From Trueperella bialowiezensis (GTDB taxonomy: Bacteria > Actinomycetota > Actinomycetes > Actinomycetales > Actinomycetaceae), in contig NZ_LR134476.1 of NCBI RefSeq assembly GCF_900637955.1, positions 372,001 to 436,000 of the forward strand: a stretch of DNA of 64,000 nt. The letters run 5' to 3'. Position 1 is the stretch's first letter; each line of letters opens with the position of its first letter. The notes beneath the pieces were generated by a model that saw only the letters and a program-made list of their open reading frames with translations, was not told where the DNA came from and searched no databases. The position numbers and the translations under genes were made by a program. Shown here one piece after another: positions 46,057 to 54,556 of the stretch.

Positions 46057-48083
46057 TAACGCCGGCGGGTGAAGCGCCCGAGAATCCGCCGCGCGTAGCG
46101 TTTCGCCTCGTCGTATTCGGGCATGTTGAAGGCTTTCATGAGGAGGAAGAATCCGGCGACGATCACGACGCCGATCACCACGATTGCGCCAAACGATGCG
46201 GGAACGCTCGAGGCAAGGAGATCGGTGCCGACCGCACGCACAAGCACAAGGCCGATACCCGCCATGATCGCGCCGATCGCGATGAGTTTTACGTGGGTGG
46301 CGATCAGATCCCGAGTGTCGAGTGAGCCGAGCCTGCGACGTAGCACATAGAAGGTGAGTGCTGCCGATAGCAGGTTGGTCACTGACATGACGACGCCGAT
46401 ACCCGCAACGGTCCACCGCGGATCCAGCTGGCCTGCTATGAGGAAACCGGCCATGCCCAAAAATTGGAAGGGCAGACCGATGAAGAAGACGGTGCGAGTT
46501 TCCTCCATTGCGTAAAACACTTTGTCGAGTACGCTGACAATGCCGATGCCGATGAGGCCGAATGACATCGTGGTCAGAACGCGGGCGAGTGCGGCGACCT
46601 CATTCGGCTCGGCAACAGGCCCGAGCAGTCGCATGATGGGCAGTGCGAGAGCAACGATCCCGGCGGTGGCCAGAACGTTGAACATGCTGACCACTTTGAG
46701 TGTTGTGGAGATTTGAGCTTTGAGCCGGACGATGTTCCGATCCACCACAGATTTGGTGAACAGTGTGAACATCGCGGTGGTGATCGACACGGTGATGAGT
46801 GAGGTGGGTAGTGAGTAGATCGAGTAGGCGGTACTGTAGGCGAAATTTCCTGCCACGTCGGTTGTTTCCAGGCCCATGGCTAGTCCCCTAGCGGTGGCTC
46901 CGGCGGCCATGTTTGATTCGATCATTCCGGAGACCATGCCGACGAGCATGGTCGCCAGCGCCCACAGCGACACGCGCCCGGCTCGCCCGAGTCCGGATCC
47001 GCGCCAGTGGAAGTCGGGTTTGAAACGAATACCGGCTCGGTACATGGGGATGATCAACACGAGTGCTTGTGCGGCAATGCCAAGGGTGGACACGCCGGCG
47101 AGCATGATTGCCCGATCACCCATCCACTCGGCTGCGGACGATACTGCGGTGGGGTCTTCCCGCCCGTAGATGCCGAGCATGGCGACGAGGCCGATGATCG
47201 CCACGACGTTGTTGAGGGCTGGCGCCCACATGTACGGCCCGAAGTTTTCCCGTGCGTTGAGGATCTGCCCGAAGATTGTGTACATGCCGTAGAAGAACAC
47301 TTGTGGCAGGCACCAGTAGGCGAACAGTACGGTGAGGTGGTACCACTCGGGGCTCATCGTGGCGGCGTAGAATTTCACGATGATGGGTGCAGCGGCGACG
47401 ACGACGAGCGTGATCGCCCCCAGTAGCGTGATCGACATGGTGAGCAACTTGTTGATGAAGGACTGCCCTTCGTCTTCGGAGTTCTTCATCGCTCGCACAA
47501 TCGCGGGCACGAGGACTGCGTTAACGAGTCCACCTGCGATGATCATGTAGAGCAGGTTGGGGATTTTGTTGGCGATGTCGAAGGCGTCGGACACCGGACC
47601 GGTCAGACCTACGACGGCTCCCATGAGTAACGGTGAGCGTACGAGTCCGAGCACGCGGGATGTGAATGTGCCAAGTGCCATCGTCAGCGACGATTTGCCA
47701 ACTGAGGTTCGTTTTTCTGGCTTCGTTTCCCCAGCTGCACCACCCTCACCGGCTTTGCCAGCCGCACCAGCTTCCCCGTCCGTACCAGCTTCGCCGTCCG
47801 CACCAGCTTTGCCGTCCGCATCCGGATCTGCACCAGTAGCAGCTGCTACCCCGCCGGCCTCTTGTACTCCTCCGGGTTGAGGTACACCAGCGACGTCGGG
47901 GCTTCGTACCCAGTCGGCTTCGGCAAACAGATCATCGATCTGCGTTTTAATCCGCGTACTAACATCACGGGTTTTGCCGTGGCGTGGCCGGTAGCTGCTT
48001 TCTTCGTGCATGCGGCCATCGTAGTTCATATTGTGTACAGATCGGTTCACCACATAGGCGCCTAGGTTGACTACGCTCGCCAT
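46056..48083 (-). CDS. murJ: Lipid II flippase MurJ with long N-terminal extension
   Basis: Flips lipid II across the membrane for peptidoglycan synthesis. From about residue 130 the protein is a standard 14-segment MurJ (SLTMALGTFTSRVLGLVRSP, NLLYMIIAGGLVNAVLVPAIVR, and a later RAGIRFKPDFHWRG region). The first 130 residues are a hydrophilic extension containing short Gly-x-x repeats (KAGADGEAGTDGEAGAAGKAG) of collagen-like form. In-frame starts at 48029 and 48011 would shorten it; no start has a clear ribosome binding site. It diverges from femX with only about 15-25 bases between the starts. Confidence 0.9.
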   Translation of the reverse strand: MASVVNLGAYVVNRSVHNMNYDGRMHEESSYRPRHGKTRDVSTRIKTQIDDLFAEADWVRSPDVAGVPQPGGVQEAGGVAAATGADPDADGKAGADGEAGTDGEAGAAGKAGEGGAAGETKPEKRTSVGKSSLTMALGTFTSRVLGLVRSPLLMGAVVGLTGPVSDAFDIANKIPNLLYMIIAGGLVNAVLVPAIVRAMKNSEDEGQSFINKLLTMSITLLGAITLVVVAAAPIIVKFYAATMSPEWYHLTVLFAYWCLPQVFFYGMYTIFGQILNARENFGPYMWAPALNNVVAIIGLVAMLGIYGREDPTAVSSAAEWMGDRAIMLAGVSTLGIAAQALVLIIPMYRAGIRFKPDFHWRGSGLGRAGRVSLWALATMLVGMVSGMIESNMAAGATARGLAMGLETTDVAGNFAYSTAYSIYSLPTSLITVSITTAMFTLFTKSVVDRNIVRLKAQISTTLKVVSMFNVLATAGIVALALPIMRLLGPVAEPNEVAALARVLTTMSFGLIGIGIVSVLDKVFYAMEETRTVFFIGLPFQFLGMAGFLIAGQLDPRWTVAGIGVVMSVTNLLSAALTFYVLRRRLGSLDTRDLIATHVKLIAIGAIMAGIGLVLVRAVGTDLLASSVPASFGAIVVIGVVIVAGFFLLMKAFNMPEYDEAKRYARRILGRFTRRR

Positions 48084-48097
48084 GTGGGTCGGGTAGC

Positions 48098-49372
48098 ATG
48101 TCGGCTATGACTTTGACGTTCCGCACTCTCTCACCCGAAGAGTTTTCGCAGTTTACCGAGACTTCCGAGCTCCGGCGTTTCCAAACCCAATCCGTTGAGT
48201 TCTTCCGCGCTTACCAGAATCTTGGGCGTGAGGTGGAACTTGTAGGGCTTGTCGATGATGACGGTGACGTGTTCACGTGTCACGGCGTGGCACTCGTGCT
48301 GTTTACACCGTGGCGTAAGGTGTTTCAGGTCGCGCGTATTCCGTTCGGTCCAATTCTAGACTGGTGCGACGACGCCGTCGCGCGCGCTTTCCTCACCGGT
48401 CTAGTCGCTCATCTTAAGAAGCATAGTAGGGTCATTAGTCTTACGTTCAATCCGATTTTGGCGCGGAATTTTTATGACGTTGGCTCGCGAGTTCCGACGT
48501 CATCGAACGAGGTGGCTGACAGCTTCGAAAGAATAATGGTTGAATTGGGAGCGCGCCGGGAAGAGAAAGAGTTCTATGAAGATCCTGCGGTGAGTGTGCG
48601 TTTCATCTACACAAAGAATATTTCTGGGCTGACTTTTGACGAGGCGCTTCCGACGCTCGCGAAAGGGCTACGGCGTCGTTTCCGGCACGAAGGCCGCTAC
48701 GGCGTGGAAACCGTAATGGAAGGCCCGGACAAGTGGGAGGTATTTGAACGCCTGCACGAGCTCACTGTGGCACGAACAGGAATGACGGCCTATTCACAGC
48801 GGATGCATGAGTCGTATCGGGAGTTTTTGCGTCAGTTCGGTGAAGAAAACGCCGCTTTGGGAATCGCGTATTTGCGTCCGGGCCACTACATCGAGCAGCT
48901 GAGTGCTGAGCGTGCTCAATTGGAAAAACGGCAAGAAGAGCTACTTACTCGCAAGGCTACAAAGAATCGGGATCGGGAGCTCGGTGAGATTGCTCAGCGC
49001 TTCGCACACATTGACACGCAACTGGAGGCAGCCCGTAGCACGCTCGCGGAGTATGGCGAGGAGATCCCGATCAATTGTGCCGTAGGTTTTTACGTGGACC
49101 ATGAATTGGTGCTCATGATCGGAGCGATGGACAAGCGTTTCCAGGACTACCTACGCGACTATCCGGTGGAGCGCGCATTCTTCAAAGAGGCATGCGACCG
49201 CGGCATGGATATTTACAACACGTTCGGGATCTCCGGAATTTGGGATAGTTCAGCGCCGGACGCACCCGTCTTGCAGTTCAAGGAGTTGTTGAACGGTAAC
49301 GTCGAAGAGTTTGTGGGCACCTATCATTTGGCAGTCCGCCCACGGCTGGCGGCTCTCGCCGGTTGCCGTTAA
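48098..49372 (+). CDS. FemX/FemABX-family peptidoglycan branching aminoacyltransferase
   Basis: Adds amino acids to lipid II side chains using aminoacyl-tRNA. The 424-residue protein has the paired GNAT-like domains of the Fem fold (FQTQSVEFFRAYQNLG, LHELTVARTGMTAYSQ, MIGAMDKRFQDYLRDYPVERAFFKEACDRG in parts), with a coiled-coil arm of about 60 residues (QLSAERAQLEKRQEELLTRK) inserted near 270-330, as in FemA/FemX. The ending GTYHLAVRP is typical. A second in-frame ATG at 48107 is an equally good start. It shares a start region with murJ on the opposite strand. Confidence 0.92.
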   Translation: MSAMTLTFRTLSPEEFSQFTETSELRRFQTQSVEFFRAYQNLGREVELVGLVDDDGDVFTCHGVALVLFTPWRKVFQVARIPFGPILDWCDDAVARAFLTGLVAHLKKHSRVISLTFNPILARNFYDVGSRVPTSSNEVADSFERIMVELGARREEKEFYEDPAVSVRFIYTKNISGLTFDEALPTLAKGLRRRFRHEGRYGVETVMEGPDKWEVFERLHELTVARTGMTAYSQRMHESYREFLRQFGEENAALGIAYLRPGHYIEQLSAERAQLEKRQEELLTRKATKNRDRELGEIAQRFAHIDTQLEAARSTLAEYGEEIPINCAVGFYVDHELVLMIGAMDKRFQDYLRDYPVERAFFKEACDRGMDIYNTFGISGIWDSSAPDAPVLQFKELLNGNVEEFVGTYHLAVRPRLAALAGCR

Positions 49373-49384
49373 GTAAGCGCCTGA

Positions 49385-50026
49385 TCACCTGGTTCGTGCC
49401 CGGCCGGCTCGCGCCCCGATTTTGCCGACGCCGTACACCACGTACCCACCCGCGAGGAAGGCCAGCGCGAGGATGGCCACCCAGCGTAAGAAATCAGATG
49501 CGGAAGGGTCAAGGAACGGGTAGGGCGGCGCGTATCCTCCGCTCGTGGAAAACCAGATGTAGTAGCCGAGGTAGACGACGATAGGCACGAGCCACGTGAG
49601 CGGCACCCACGGGCGCAGGCGGTGTTGGTTGGTTCGGCACACAAGCCAGTCTCCCACCACGAGCACGGGGATGATGATGTGCGAGACTTTCGACGGCCAA
49701 ATTTCTGCTGGGCCGAGGAGCGCATTGAAAATGATACCCACCATTGCGGCAAGTAGCACGATGAAACCTCGGATTTCTGCGGGAAAGTCCGCCACCTTGC
49801 GCACGCCATTGAGCAGTGCCCGAATGGCCCACGCCGCGTAGTACACGAAAACAAGAAGCGCCGTGCACTGAGTGAGGAATGCAAAGTTCGACACGAAATT
49901 CCAGTCGTGGAACACGCTCAGCGAATAGTAGGTGTACCAGCCAGAAAAGCCAGCAATTGCCACCCGGTATGCCCAGATGAAGAGCGCCCACAAATTTCGC
50001 CCGGCTTGTTGTGCGTTCGGTGCCAT
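49385..50026 (-). CDS. Pr6Pr-type integral membrane protein
   Basis: A 213-residue protein with six predicted membrane segments (WALFIWAYRVAIAGFSGWYTYYSL first), resembling the Pr6Pr family related to FAR-17a/AIG1. It has the conserved LTQCTALLVFVYYAAW stretch in segment 2 and a conserved His/Asp region between segments 4 and 5 (SHIIIPVLVVGDWLVC). Biochemical role unknown. It converges on femX, ending 12 bases from it, and is divergent from proC. Confidence 0.8.
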   Translation of the reverse strand: MAPNAQQAGRNLWALFIWAYRVAIAGFSGWYTYYSLSVFHDWNFVSNFAFLTQCTALLVFVYYAAWAIRALLNGVRKVADFPAEIRGFIVLLAAMVGIIFNALLGPAEIWPSKVSHIIIPVLVVGDWLVCRTNQHRLRPWVPLTWLVPIVVYLGYYIWFSTSGGYAPPYPFLDPSASDFLRWVAILALAFLAGGYVVYGVGKIGARAGRARTR

Positions 50027-50188
50027 TTCCCGTCTCCTTCGTTCCTAGCTACGTTATCGTAATCTACGCCGACGACGTTCGACGCCCCGCGCCACAACCG
50101 CCGCACCCAAGTGTCGCCTCAGTCTCTCGCGCGGGTACACAACGCCTGCGCCTGCACATCACCGGTTGCTGTGTGCGAAAATGGGCAC

Positions 50189-50998
50189 ATGCTTGGTTTT
50201 CTTGGAATTGGAAACATGAACAGTGCGATCGCGCGCGGAGTGTTGCGCGGGGGCGTGGATCCTGACCGCGTGGTGGTCACGGATGTCGACGCCGACTTCG
50301 GCAAGGAGCGCGCCAACGAGCTTGGTGTGCGATTCGTCGCGGGCAACAAGGCCTTCGCCGAGTCGGTTGACGACGGCGGGATCATCGTCGTCGGGGTGAA
50401 GCCCCATCAGATCGCACCGGTGCTCAACGAAATCTCTGGGGCGTGCGCGGGCAAGACTGTCGTGTCTATCGCCGCTGGAGTCCCGCTTTCCACCCTCGAG
50501 GACGCGCTACCGGAGGGCACGGCCGCTGTTCGAGTGATGCCAAACGTCAACGCGCAGATCGGCGCGGGCATGAGCGCTCTATGTGCAAACTCGGCCACGA
50601 GCTCCGAACAGCTGGCCGCCGTACGAGAGGTGTTCGATGCCGTCGGGCTCACCACCGTACTCGCGGAAAAGGACATGGCGGCTTTCTCCGCTATCGCGAG
50701 CGCCTCGCCCGCGTGGACGTACACGTATATCGACGCCCTGGCACGCGGGGCCCTCGCCGAGGGAATTACGCTTCCCGAGGCGCGCCGGATTGCCGCGCAG
50801 GCCGTGTTGGGCAGCGCGCAGCTCGTGCTCGATTCGCTGGGCACGCACACGCCGGCTGAGCTGCGTGATCAGGTGACCTCCCCGGGCGGCACCACGATCG
50901 CAGGGCTCATCGCGATGGAGGACGCCGGTTTCACGCCTGCCGTGGTAGCCGGGGTCAAGGCGGCGGTTGCGCGCGACCACGAGGTCGCAAACTCCTGA
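50189..50998 (+). CDS. proC: Pyrroline-5-carboxylate reductase
   Basis: Last step of proline synthesis, using NAD(P)H. The Rossmann domain is MLGFLGIGNMNSAIARGVLRG, the substrate/dimer domain has the signature DQVTSPGGTTIAGLIAMED and the active-site LAEGITLPEARRIAAQAVLGSA. I place the start at the ATG at 50189, which begins the Rossmann strand; the frame is open upstream to 50111 but without family similarity. 269 residues. It stands alone. Confidence 0.95.
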   Translation: MLGFLGIGNMNSAIARGVLRGGVDPDRVVVTDVDADFGKERANELGVRFVAGNKAFAESVDDGGIIVVGVKPHQIAPVLNEISGACAGKTVVSIAAGVPLSTLEDALPEGTAAVRVMPNVNAQIGAGMSALCANSATSSEQLAAVREVFDAVGLTTVLAEKDMAAFSAIASASPAWTYTYIDALARGALAEGITLPEARRIAAQAVLGSAQLVLDSLGTHTPAELRDQVTSPGGTTIAGLIAMEDAGFTPAVVAGVKAAVARDHEVANS

Positions 50999-51012
50999 CC
51001 TTCCGCGAACTC

Positions 51013-51654
51013 CTAACGTTCCGGCTGGTCTTCCCACGTCATGACGTCTGGGATTCCGCGTACGACGACGACCGGGCAGTCCGGCTGGCTCATCGCCACG
51101 ACGCCCGCGAGCGCCGCGATCGCATCCGCGACCGCCATGCCGCTACGGTGAACGAGGTCGAGTCCTGCGGATCCGAGCGCAACGTCGACGACGCCGCGCT
51201 GCTCAGCGGTTCCACTCTGCTTGCCTGCTCCGCGCAGGGTATCAACTCCGCACTGTCCGTTCCCACCGGAGCCGGTGATGATTACTCCCGGCCTGCCGCC
51301 AAAACGCGCTGCTAACCCGCGCCGGATTTGCGCGGCGGCGGAATCGGGTTCGGCGGGCTCTTTCAGCCCGAGTTTGGCTGGAATGCCGGTGCGGGTACGA
51401 AAGCCGTCGGGCTCGTTTCCTTCCCGATGCCAGCGACCTTGCGATTTGGCGAGGATTTTGCCTGCGATGACGACGACGTCGTCGCCCCGCAAGCCCACAT
51501 AGCCATCGGGCCACTGCAGTACGTTGAGGTGTGGGGAGATGACGGCCGCTAGGTCGTCCCCGCTCGTCACCGTCGGGATGCCGGGCACGGCGACGGCTTG
51601 CACGCGCGTCGTCGGCGAAACTGGCGGGGTTTGGTTCGCTGGCTCACTGCTCAT
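51013..51654 (-). CDS. CofE-like protein (F420 glutamate ligase fold), orphan
   Basis: A 213-residue protein whose order of segments follows CofE/FbiB-N gamma-glutamyl ligases: GIPTVTSGDDLAAVISPH, then GDDVVVIAGKILAKSQGRWH, an Arg-rich dimer segment (SAAAQIRRGLAARFG) and PVVVVRGIPDVM at the C-terminus. The metal-binding loop that normally reads DTFGRPWR-like is replaced by TGSGGNGQCGVDTL, so ligase activity on F420 is doubtful. No other F420 gene (fbiA, fbiC, cofGH) is in this window. The ATG at 51654 is chosen over an upstream GTG. It converges on proC. Confidence 0.7.
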   Translation of the reverse strand: MSSEPANQTPPVSPTTRVQAVAVPGIPTVTSGDDLAAVISPHLNVLQWPDGYVGLRGDDVVVIAGKILAKSQGRWHREGNEPDGFRTRTGIPAKLGLKEPAEPDSAAAQIRRGLAARFGGRPGVIITGSGGNGQCGVDTLRGAGKQSGTAEQRGVVDVALGSAGLDLVHRSGMAVADAIAALAGVVAMSQPDCPVVVVRGIPDVMTWEDQPER

Positions 51655-51766
51655 GGGGTCAGTGTAGCCGCCCGACACCACACCCTACGTGTGCTCTTCA
51701 GCGGCGCTGTCTCATTTCACACGGCAGAAAGTACGTCTAGCGCGCCGGACATGGAACAATGGCCAT

Positions 51767-54415
51767 ATGACTGACGAAACACTACGTACATCCACGCAGG
51801 TGCCGAAGAAGGCAAGTCTTGACGGGCTGGAAGAACGCTGGGGCGCAGCCTGGGAAGAAGGCGGAACCTACGCGTTTAATCCGGATACGGAACGCGACGA
51901 GGTTTACTCGATTGATACTCCCCCGCCCACGGTGTCCGGTTCGCTGCACGTGGGGCACGTGTTTTCGTACACTCACACGGACGTCGTCGCCCGTTATAAG
52001 CGGATGCGCGGCTACAACGTGTTTTACCCGATGGGTTGGGACGACAACGGTCTGCCCACCGAGCGCCGCGTGCAAAACTACTATGGCGTGCGGGTTGATC
52101 CGTCGCAGCCGTACGTGGAGGATTTCGTGCCGCCGCACGACGGCGGCGACGGCAAGTCGATCAAGTATGCCGATCAGAAGCCGATTTCGCGGCGTAATTT
52201 TATTGAGCTGTGTTGGAAGCTCACAGCAGAGGATGAGAAGCAGTTTGAGGCGCTGTGGCGCCGGCTTGGCCTGTCGATTGATTGGACGCATCAGTATCAG
52301 ACGATCGATTCGAACGCCCAGCGAGTGGCGCAGACTGCGTTCATCCGCAATCTTGCCCGCGGTGAGGCCTACCAGGCGCAGGCTCCCGGCCTGTGGGATG
52401 TGACGTTCCAGACCGCCGTCGCGCAGGCCGAGTTGGAGGCCCGCGAATATCCGGGCGCCTACCACACGCTCGCGTTCCATACCGACGGCGACGACGTCCT
52501 TATCGAGACCACGCGTCCGGAGCTGTTGCCGGCCTGTGTGGCTCTCGTGGCGCATCCCGACGACGAGCGCTATCAGCACTTGTTTGGCACGACGGCGACC
52601 ACGCCCGTCTTCGGCGTTGAGATCCCGATTCTTGCCCATCCGGCTGCGGAGATCGACAAGGGTGCGGGTATCGCCATGTGCTGTACGTTCGGTGATCTGA
52701 CAGACGTGCAGTGGTGGCGCGAGCTGAACCTGCCGATGCGTGCGGTGCTGGGTAAAGACGGCCGCTTGCTGAACGAAACCCCGGAGTGGATCACGTCCGA
52801 CGCCGGTACCGAGGCCTACGAGGAGATGGCTGGGAAGACCACGTTTACGGCACGCAAGGTGCTCGTTGAGCGCCTGAAGGCCAGCGGCGAGATGGTGGGC
52901 GAGGAAAAGCCCACGCAGCGTATGACGAACTTCTTCGAAAAGGGCGATAAGCCGCTCGAAATCGTCACATCCCGCCAGTGGTACATCCGCAACGGCGGGC
53001 GCGCATTCACCGACGCCACGGGCAAGGATTTGCGCGACAGCCTGCTCGTGCGCGGTAAAGAGCTCGAGTTCCACCCTGATTTTATGCGCGTGCGTTACAA
53101 CAACTGGGTGGAAGGCCTAAATTCGGATTGGCTGATTTCTCGCCAGCGTTTCTTCGGCGTTCCGATCCCGTTGTGGTACAAGGTGAGCGATTCTGGCGAC
53201 GTCGATTACGACGCCGTCATTACGCCGACCGAAGACATGCTTCCCATCGATCCGACCACGGACACCCCACCGGGATACGACGAGGCGCAGCGTGGCAAGC
53301 CGGGCGGCTTCGTCGGTGAAGTAGACATTATGGATACGTGGGCGACGTCGTCGCTCACCCCGCAGGTCGCCGGTGGTTGGCTGCGTGACGAGAAGCTGTT
53401 CGACGCCGTGTACCCGATGGATCTGCGCCCGCAGGGCCAGGACATCATTCGCACCTGGCTGTTTTCCACGATGGTGCGTGCGCACCTCGAGTTCGACGGG
53501 TTGCCGTGGAAGCACGCGGCGATTTCTGGGTGGATTCTCGATCCGGATCGTAAGAAGATGTCGAAGTCGAAGGGCAACGTTGTCACCCCGATGGGGCTGC
53601 TCGAACAGCACGGCTCGGATGCTGTGCGGTATTGGGCTGCCTCCGCGCGGCTGGGCACGGATGCCGCATTTGACGAGCAGCAGATGAAGATTGGGCGGCG
53701 TCTGGCGATGAAGCTGCTCAACGCCTCGAAGTTCGCGCTCGGGATGGCCGGCGGTGACGCTCAGGTGGATCTCGATCCGAGCGCAGTGAGCGAGCCACTC
53801 GATCGTGCGATGCTCGCAATGCTGGCCGGCGTTATTGAGCGGGCCACCACTGCGTTCGAGGCCTACGATCACACGCGCGCACTCGAAGTGACCGAAACCT
53901 GCTTCTGGACGTTCTGTGACGACTACCTTGAGCTGGTCAAAGACCGCGCTTATGACCGCGACGGCGAACTGGCCACACGCGGCGAGGGCGCCAAGGTACG
54001 TTCGGCACGCGTGACGCTCAACCTCGCGGTCGACGCGTTCTTACGCCTGTTTGCTCCCGTGCTCCCCTATGCAACTGAAGAGGTGTGGTCGTGGTACCGC
54101 ACCGGATCGGTACACAACGCACAGTGGCCGAGCGCTTCCGAGGTGGGTAACGCGGCAGAGGGCGATCCGCAGCTGGTGGATATTGCGGGCGGTACGCTTG
54201 CGGCACTGCGCAAGATCAAGTCTGAGCAGAAGGTCTCCCAGCGTACGGCCTATGCAAGCGTCACCGTGGAGATCCCGCAGGATTGGGCGGACGCGGTGGA
54301 GCTCGTTCGTAGTGAGCTCGAGGCCGCCGCACACGTGACCGGCACGCTCGACTTCGTTGGTGGCGACGTCGCAGAACCGGAGGTTACGGCCTTCGAGTTT
54401 GCTGTGGAGGACTAA
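51767..54415 (+). CDS. valS: Valyl-tRNA synthetase, archaeal-like type without C-terminal arm
   Basis: Charges tRNA-Val and edits threonine. HIGH is PPTVSGSLHVGHVFSYTHTD and KMSKS is KKMSKSKGNVVTPMG; the CP1 editing domain covers about 190-350. Sequence features such as YGVRVDPSQPYVED and KQFEALWRRLGLSIDW and the short C-terminus (ending in a small domain with KIKSEQKVSQRTAYA) follow the archaeal/eukaryote-like form rather than E. coli ValRS, and the C-terminal coiled-coil tRNA arm is absent; 882 residues. The ATG at 51767 is preferred over upstream in-frame starts. It is followed by a terminator. Confidence 0.95.
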   Translation: MTDETLRTSTQVPKKASLDGLEERWGAAWEEGGTYAFNPDTERDEVYSIDTPPPTVSGSLHVGHVFSYTHTDVVARYKRMRGYNVFYPMGWDDNGLPTERRVQNYYGVRVDPSQPYVEDFVPPHDGGDGKSIKYADQKPISRRNFIELCWKLTAEDEKQFEALWRRLGLSIDWTHQYQTIDSNAQRVAQTAFIRNLARGEAYQAQAPGLWDVTFQTAVAQAELEAREYPGAYHTLAFHTDGDDVLIETTRPELLPACVALVAHPDDERYQHLFGTTATTPVFGVEIPILAHPAAEIDKGAGIAMCCTFGDLTDVQWWRELNLPMRAVLGKDGRLLNETPEWITSDAGTEAYEEMAGKTTFTARKVLVERLKASGEMVGEEKPTQRMTNFFEKGDKPLEIVTSRQWYIRNGGRAFTDATGKDLRDSLLVRGKELEFHPDFMRVRYNNWVEGLNSDWLISRQRFFGVPIPLWYKVSDSGDVDYDAVITPTEDMLPIDPTTDTPPGYDEAQRGKPGGFVGEVDIMDTWATSSLTPQVAGGWLRDEKLFDAVYPMDLRPQGQDIIRTWLFSTMVRAHLEFDGLPWKHAAISGWILDPDRKKMSKSKGNVVTPMGLLEQHGSDAVRYWAASARLGTDAAFDEQQMKIGRRLAMKLLNASKFALGMAGGDAQVDLDPSAVSEPLDRAMLAMLAGVIERATTAFEAYDHTRALEVTETCFWTFCDDYLELVKDRAYDRDGELATRGEGAKVRSARVTLNLAVDAFLRLFAPVLPYATEEVWSWYRTGSVHNAQWPSASEVGNAAEGDPQLVDIAGGTLAALRKIKSEQKVSQRTAYASVTVEIPQDWADAVELVRSELEAAAHVTGTLDFVGGDVAEPEVTAFEFAVED

Positions 54416-54447
54416 CCGGTCCACGTCGCAGACCTGCGACAATACGT

Positions 54448-54495
54448 AAAAGTGGCGGATATCATGGCCAATAAGGCTGTGATACCGCCACTTTT
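54448..54495 (+). terminator. valS terminator
   Basis: AAAAGTGGCGG...TATCA pairs with TGATACCGCCACTTTT around an AATAA loop (about 16 pairs with two interruptions), then TTTTTAC. It begins 33 bases after the valS stop and ends before the acyl-CoA synthetase gene. Confidence 0.85.
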
Positions 54496-54556
54496 TACTT
54501 TACCTACGCTACCGTAGGTCAGTACGTGTTTTTGATCAGCACCAAAAAGGAGTACC

